Shown piece after piece: positions 59,835 through 64,000 of a stretch of DNA of 64,000 nt (positions within the stretch are counted from its first letter, which is position 1; each line of letters begins with the position of its first letter). Source of the stretch: Sialis fuliginosa (Eukaryota > Arthropoda > Insecta > Megaloptera > Sialidae); contig OY540820.1 of NCBI GenBank assembly GCA_961205875.1, positions 11,346,001-11,410,000 of the forward strand, in the 5' to 3' direction. The notes beneath the pieces are model-generated. The model worked only from the letters and a program-made list of their open reading frames with translations. It ran no database searches and was not told the DNA's origin. The position numbers were made by a program, and so were the translations under genes.

Positions 59835-60399
59835 TGTTTCGTCTCGGCACGCAACCTTAATATTGGGTAAGTCAATGGTCTTTGAACCTTTAATGTTTTT
59901 AAGACAGGGCTGTTATTACCCGGCGGGTAAAAGAGGGGGCGTGGGCTCTTTTTACAAGAACATTTTGAAATGTATATATGAGTCCGAGATGAGATTGAGC
60001 AAAAGTATCACCGAGAGTCCTCATTTTAAGGCATTATCAATAATTTGTACGTATTGAAACATTTATGATTTTCGGCGTTAACAAATATTGCTTTCTCGCA
60101 ATATCGAAGATACGAAAAGCTTTTTGATCGTTTCAGATTGAGACGAGTTTAAAAAAATGTTTCTGAGTTAAAAAAAAGTCTTTGAGTTTTCTCATGAAGT
60201 AGACTCATTTGGGGAGATTGATCCCCTTGATCCCCCCCTATCTACGCCACTGATGACAAGTAATGAAAGAAAAAATCAACATTTTCTAAGGCAGACAAAA
60301 AATTTATATAAATTAATAATACCTTATAGGGGAGTATAATTTAATTTGCTTTACGATATAATTTTTTTTTTGGAGGGTGAGGAGATAGCATGATCCATA
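59835..60399. other. Repeat-derived stretch without a gene
   Basis: Holds the second CTACGCCACTG end (60242-60252), GATCCCC / GGGGAGATTGATCCCC pieces and more GAGATGAGATTGAG motifs. The 64-codon frame at 59863 is not recognised. Confidence 0.35.
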
Positions 60400-60499
60400 T
60401 AACCCCCCCCCCCACAGAAAATAATTATTGTATTATTTAATTTGCTTTAACGTTATAAGTTATAACTAATACAATAATTATTTTTTGTGGGGGGGTTAG
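60400..60499. mobile_element. 100-bp MITE with C-rich/G-rich inverted ends
   Basis: TAACCCCCCCCCCCACAGAA-AATAATTATTGTATTA at the left; TAATACAATAATTATTTTTT-GTGGGGGGGTTA at the right. The C and G runs differ in length (11 and 7). Confidence 0.65.
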
Positions 60500-61394
60500 T
60501 TTAAGAAAAAGTTTCAAATGCAATTATTTTTTATGTATGCATGTTTTTATAGTGCATTTTTAATTATATGTAGAAACAATTAATAAATATGTATATGTAT
60601 AAATTAATAGAAAAAGTTTACAAATTCATATGAAACATCTATTTAATGCCATCTACTGATTGTGGACACAATTATCAATTTTGGTTTGTATCTAAATTAT
60701 AATATTACAGATATGAACCTTTTATTTTTTAGTTCATCGATTTACCGTTTAAATTTTCATTCATTTATTTTTGGAACTTTTTTGAGACTATGAATGTATG
60801 CTATTTATATTAATTAAGAAATGATCGAGTCATTTCTATACAATTTCATGAAAACATGTTTATGTAATTTTGTTTAAATATAAAATAATCCGGCTAAATT
60901 ATTTTATTTTCAAATAATATACAATATACATTATAAAATTCATTTATATAAATACAAATAAAGATAATATCAACAGTATATTATCAAAATAATAATAAAT
61001 TAAAAATTTTCAATAAAATTTACAATAAATAATAGTCAACAGCCAAAATAATTTAATACAATTGATGAAATAAATAATTGTCAAATTTTTGTTAACAAAC
61101 TCCAATTCATTATAATTAATACGTTTCTCTTATTTAACAAAAAATAAATAATTTTTGCTACTACTGTCTGCGATATAAAATGTTATCTTATTTCAATTAT
61201 TTCTTATTTTAATAATTTGTACTTCTTAAAAAGTTTAATAAATAATTGATTTCAAAAGCCACTTTACTGAATAATAGTAAACATTTAAAATGTTAAAATA
61301 ATAAAAACAAGACAATATTTTATATTACAGACTACACACTGTTATTCGTAATCTTTCCTTTAAATAATTTTCCATTTTGTAAATTCCAACTACA
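60500..61394. other. AT-rich DNA and 3' UTR of the PDHB gene
   Basis: The PDHB 3' UTR occupies the right part; several TTTAAT/TTTATT signals on the - strand are possible poly(A) sites. No other feature. Confidence 0.4.
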
Positions 61395-62477
61395 TTATTT
61401 CTTCTTCAACATTTTAGTAATAACATTAACTATGTCTGCGGGTTGTGGTAATGCTGCGATTTCTAAACTTTTAGTGTACGGCATTGGTGTATCAACACCA
61501 GTAACCCTCATGATAGGGGCATCGAGATGGAAAAATGCTTCGCTCTCTGCTACTCGTGCTGCTATTTCTGCACCAATACCACAACTTGGCCATCCTTGCT
61601 CTACTGTTACCAAATGATTCGTTTTCACTAATGAAGCTATAATCGTTTTCATATCGAGCGGTCTTAAAGATCGTAAATTGATAACTTCAGCTTCAATACC
61701 TTTCCCTGCTAGCTGTTTAGCACCTTCTAGTGCTGTTTCTACAGCTCTTGAATGTGCGCAGATTGTAACATGTTTTCCAGGTCGTTCAATTTTGGCTTTA
61801 CCAATTGGAAGTACAAACTCTTTTGATAAAGCTTGATCAGACATTGGGTATTGCACACCGTACAAAATTTCATTTTCAAGAAACACTACAGGGTCTGGGT
61901 CTCTTATTGCTGCTTTGAGTAAACCTTTAGCATCTTCGGAATTGTATGGAGATACAACTTTTAAACCTGGACAATGTGCGTACCATGCTCCAAAACATTG
62001 TGAGTGTTGAGCAGCTACACCAGAAGCCGCTCCGTTGGGACCTCTAAATACAATCGGCACGTTTATTTTCCCGGCTGACATGTAGAATGTTTTAGCAGCT
62101 GAATTGATTATTTGATCGATTGCTTGCATTGCAAAATTAAATGTCATAAACTCACAGACTGGACGTAAACCAGCCATTGCAGCTCCCACTGCAATACCAC
62201 CAAAACCAGCTTCAGTGATAGGAGTGTCGATAACACGTTTGTCTCCGTACTTCTTCCAGAGACCACGAGTAACTTTATATGCACCATCGTACTGTGCCAC
62301 TTCTTCACCTAAAATAAATACTCGTTCGTCTCTTTCGAGTTCTTCATCCAGTGCTGAATTTAAAGCATCTCGAACTGTCATCTGTTGAGCACTAACCACT
62401 CTGGATGTTGAAATATATCTTCTAGAAAGTATTTTCGCCGCTCTTGTCAATAGAGGTGGTGTTGAGATTGTAGCCAT
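61395..62477 (-). CDS. PDHB: Pyruvate dehydrogenase E1 component subunit beta, mitochondrial
   Basis: Beta subunit of the thiamine-diphosphate E1 (alpha2-beta2) of the pyruvate dehydrogenase complex in the mitochondrial matrix, which decarboxylates pyruvate to feed acetyl-CoA into the TCA cycle. 360 residues, equal to the usual length of about 360. Residues 1-32 ([17 protein letters not shown]) are an Arg/Ser-rich, acid-free presequence. Then [19 protein letters not shown] and [20 protein letters not shown], with the ThDP-activating Glu in [23 protein letters not shown] and [15 protein letters not shown] follow, with the conserved His-Ser. The C-terminal transketolase-type domain ([34 protein letters not shown]) is complete. 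The whole protein reads from one uninterrupted exon. ATG is in the context TTTACAATGG. The neighbouring GST is on the same strand 690 bases upstream. Confidence 0.97.
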   Translation of the reverse strand: MATISTPPLLTRAAKILSRRYISTSRVVSAQQMTVRDALNSALDEELERDERVFILGEEVAQYDGAYKVTRGLWKKYGDKRVIDTPITEAGFGGIAVGAAMAGLRPVCEFMTFNFAMQAIDQIINSAAKTFYMSAGKINVPIVFRGPNGAASGVAAQHSQCFGAWYAHCPGLKVVSPYNSEDAKGLLKAAIRDPDPVVFLENEILYGVQYPMSDQALSKEFVLPIGKAKIERPGKHVTICAHSRAVETALEGAKQLAGKGIEAEVINLRSLRPLDMKTIIASLVKTNHLVTVEQGWPSCGIGAEIAARVAESEAFFHLDAPIMRVTGVDTPMPYTKSLEIAALPQPADIVNVITKMLKKK

Positions 62478-63167
62478 TGTAAATTTTAAACTAAAGTTTC
62501 TGTTTTATTTTAATGTTTTTATATAATATGTTGAAAAAGAAACCCACCAAGGTGAAGCAGGACAAACGTACAATCTAAACCGCCGATCTAAATATTACTA
62601 GTGTTGCAAATTTCGCAACTAATTTTTCTAATGTCTTATCTCATACATACCAACTTTTGCCAACGCTTGAACAATACCTATGAAATTAGATATTGACAGC
62701 TTACCAACTGTTAAACATCATGATCATGTATAAGCGCGAAAATTCAAAACAGATTTTATTATTTTGTACAGATATAATATAAAAAATTATAAAATAAATA
62801 TAATTTAATAGCTAATTTTTATGTATTTATACCTATTATCTTTCGGGCATGTCAAACATTTCGTACAACAGACTGCATAAGAAATTTGTATTAACGCTAA
62901 TTATATTGAAAAATAAATTATATATCAAAAATAGAAAATATAATTAATAAACATACAAAATTATTATTTCAAAGTACCTACTTATGATTAGTTTATATCA
63001 TTTTTGTGTCCCACGAATTATATTTGTGAAAATACACCAGACTAAAACGGATTTAAAATACGGAACATTCCTTAAAATAAATAAAGTATATACATAGGTA
63101 CCTATAAGGCTAAAATAAAGACAACATGAATAAATTTTATGTTTTATTATTTTTTTCTTGTTACATT
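62478..63167. other. PDHB upstream region and GST 3' UTR
   Basis: Between the PDHB start and the GST stop. The PDHB promoter must lie here; no TATA at the right spacing is clear. The GST poly(A) signal is at the right end. Confidence 0.5.
63143..63148 (-). terminator. Poly(A) signal AATAAA of the GST gene
   Basis: TTTATT on the + strand, about 20 bases beyond the GST stop codon in its direction. Close to the stop; another signal further on may be used instead. Confidence 0.4.
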
Positions 63168-63482
63168 TTACTTTTTTCCTGCTATAATTTTGTCTGTCCA
63201 TTCCTTAAAAACGATGGAGTTTTTACCATTAGCTTCTTCATATCCTGGTGCTGTAGCCTTCACTTTGGCGTACCATTTAGCAACATTGCTGTACTTGCTA
63301 ACATCGAATCCCATCACATCGAAAGATGAAACTGAAGCGACAATTGACAAATCGGCAATTGTTAAATTTGATCCAGCAACGAACTGTTGACCATCAAGGA
63401 ATGTATCAAGGAATTTGAAAGCTTCTTCAATTTTTGTCATTTTTGCAGCATCTTTAGGAGCACCAGCGAATATGATAGGGTA
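63168..63482 (-). CDS. Glutathione S-transferase (Delta/Epsilon type), terminal exon
   Basis: Encodes the C-terminal, all-helical half of a cytosolic GST, which conjugates glutathione to electrophilic toxins and often serves in insecticide detoxification. After a TTTGTTTCAG acceptor the exon gives 104 residues: YPIIFAGAPKDAAK, IEEAFKFLDTFLDGQQFVAG, NLTIADLSIVASVSSF (the conserved N-cap and hydrophobic-staple motif T-x-A-D), KYSNVAKWYAKVKATAPGYE and a Lys-rich end, then TAA. The AP-D-x-x-K, TIAD and Y/F-P/S-N-V-x-x-WY pattern is that of insect Delta/Epsilon GSTs; the AxPGYEEANGK tail occurs in both, so the class is left open. The N-terminal thioredoxin-fold exons lie beyond the right edge. Partial in this window. 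Confidence 0.92.
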   Translation of the reverse strand, partial: YPIIFAGAPKDAAKMTKIEEAFKFLDTFLDGQQFVAGSNLTIADLSIVASVSSFDVMGFDVSKYSNVAKWYAKVKATAPGYEEANGKNSIVFKEWTDKIIAGKK

Positions 63483-63604
63483 CTGAAACAAATAAACCAA
63501 TAATATTAGTTTCTTTTATAATATCAATAAGTACTTAGTTTGTAAATATCGAGTGGATAAAAGTCCTGCGTTTTGCAATATTTTATTATGTAGTCTTTAA
63601 AGTT

Positions 63605-63730
63605 TTGGCAAATAAGACAACACTGTTGCGCCGCGTTTCGATGATGACTAATGTTCCAGGCTTATTAATGTACATTGTTTGTATTCTCGAGGTCGAAGCG
63701 GCGGCACTACAACGCTGTCTTATTTGCCAA
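63605..63730. mobile_element. 126-bp MITE in the GST intron
   Basis: TTGGCAAATAAGACAACACT-GTTGCGCCGC at the left; GCGGCACTACAACGCTGTCT-TATTTGCCAA at the right; the similarity extends to about 40 bases per arm. Inside the GST intron that begins at 63483. No target duplication recognised. Confidence 0.7.
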
Positions 63731-64000
63731 GGCTCAATGTTTGCTGTATATTGGATGGACCATTTACTAGTTCTAGTCCTTTTGGTAAAAAAACATCACA
63801 ACTGAAGAGCAAGTAGGTGATTAAAAAATTATAATACATTACTTTATTTAAATGGTTGAATCAACTGATAAAGGATTAATCAAAATGATTTTTTATATGT
63901 ATAATGCTAGATTATAAAACAAATATGTTCGGAGTTCTTACGTTTCTGTGCATGGTTTATACTTTCAGAGTTGTCAGAATAAAGATTTTTGTAATCTTCA
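63731..64000 (-). other. GST intron continuing off the window
   Basis: No further GST exon seen before the right edge. Confidence 0.45.

Overview
The window is a piece of a nuclear insect genome. It is strongly AT-rich, has GT-AG introns and is crowded with transposon relics. Four protein-coding loci can be supported. (1) The 3' part of a SIFamide-type neuropeptide receptor on the + strand: a 100-bp exon at 8202-8301 and the terminal exon at 47409-48207, joined exactly across a 39.1-kb intron. (2) A small histidine/valine/alanine/proline-rich cuticular protein on the - strand (21996-24070), lying wholly inside that receptor intron, with a four-codon first exon, a TATA box and a poly(A) signal. 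(3) An apparently intronless mitochondrial pyruvate dehydrogenase E1 beta subunit on the - strand (61395-62477). (4) The terminal exon of a Delta/Epsilon-type glutathione S-transferase on the - strand (63168-63482), whose other exons lie beyond the right edge. The order of insect is not settled. The repeat ends (CTAGT-ending elements, PLE, SINE, hAT and mariner MITEs) fit several orders.

Layout. 1-8201 is probably upstream intron of the receptor. It holds a promoter-like block with a heat-shock-element-like palindrome, a decayed ~255-bp tandem array, Helitron-like and hAT-like ends and two copies of a recurring MITE. 8302-47408 is the giant receptor intron. It contains most of the ten MITE copies with a TAAGGTA terminus, long fold-back elements, LINE and mariner pseudogenes, a Penelope-like relic with a hammerhead-like motif, three separate tandem duplications and the nested cuticular gene. 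48208-61394 is receptor 3' UTR followed by gene-poor DNA with more MITEs, one long fold-back element and one possible orphan exon (58646-58756). 61395-64000 carries the two metabolic/detoxification genes, tail to head on the - strand.

The genes have no evident shared pathway; this is ordinary insect chromosome, not an operon-like system. The most informative points are the nested cuticular gene with its corrected gene model, the Penelope-like fragment with a ribozyme-like tail, the ten-copy MITE family with an internally repeated decamer, and the near-perfect 93-bp inverted repeat just downstream of the receptor exon. All assignments come from reading the sequence; no database search was run.
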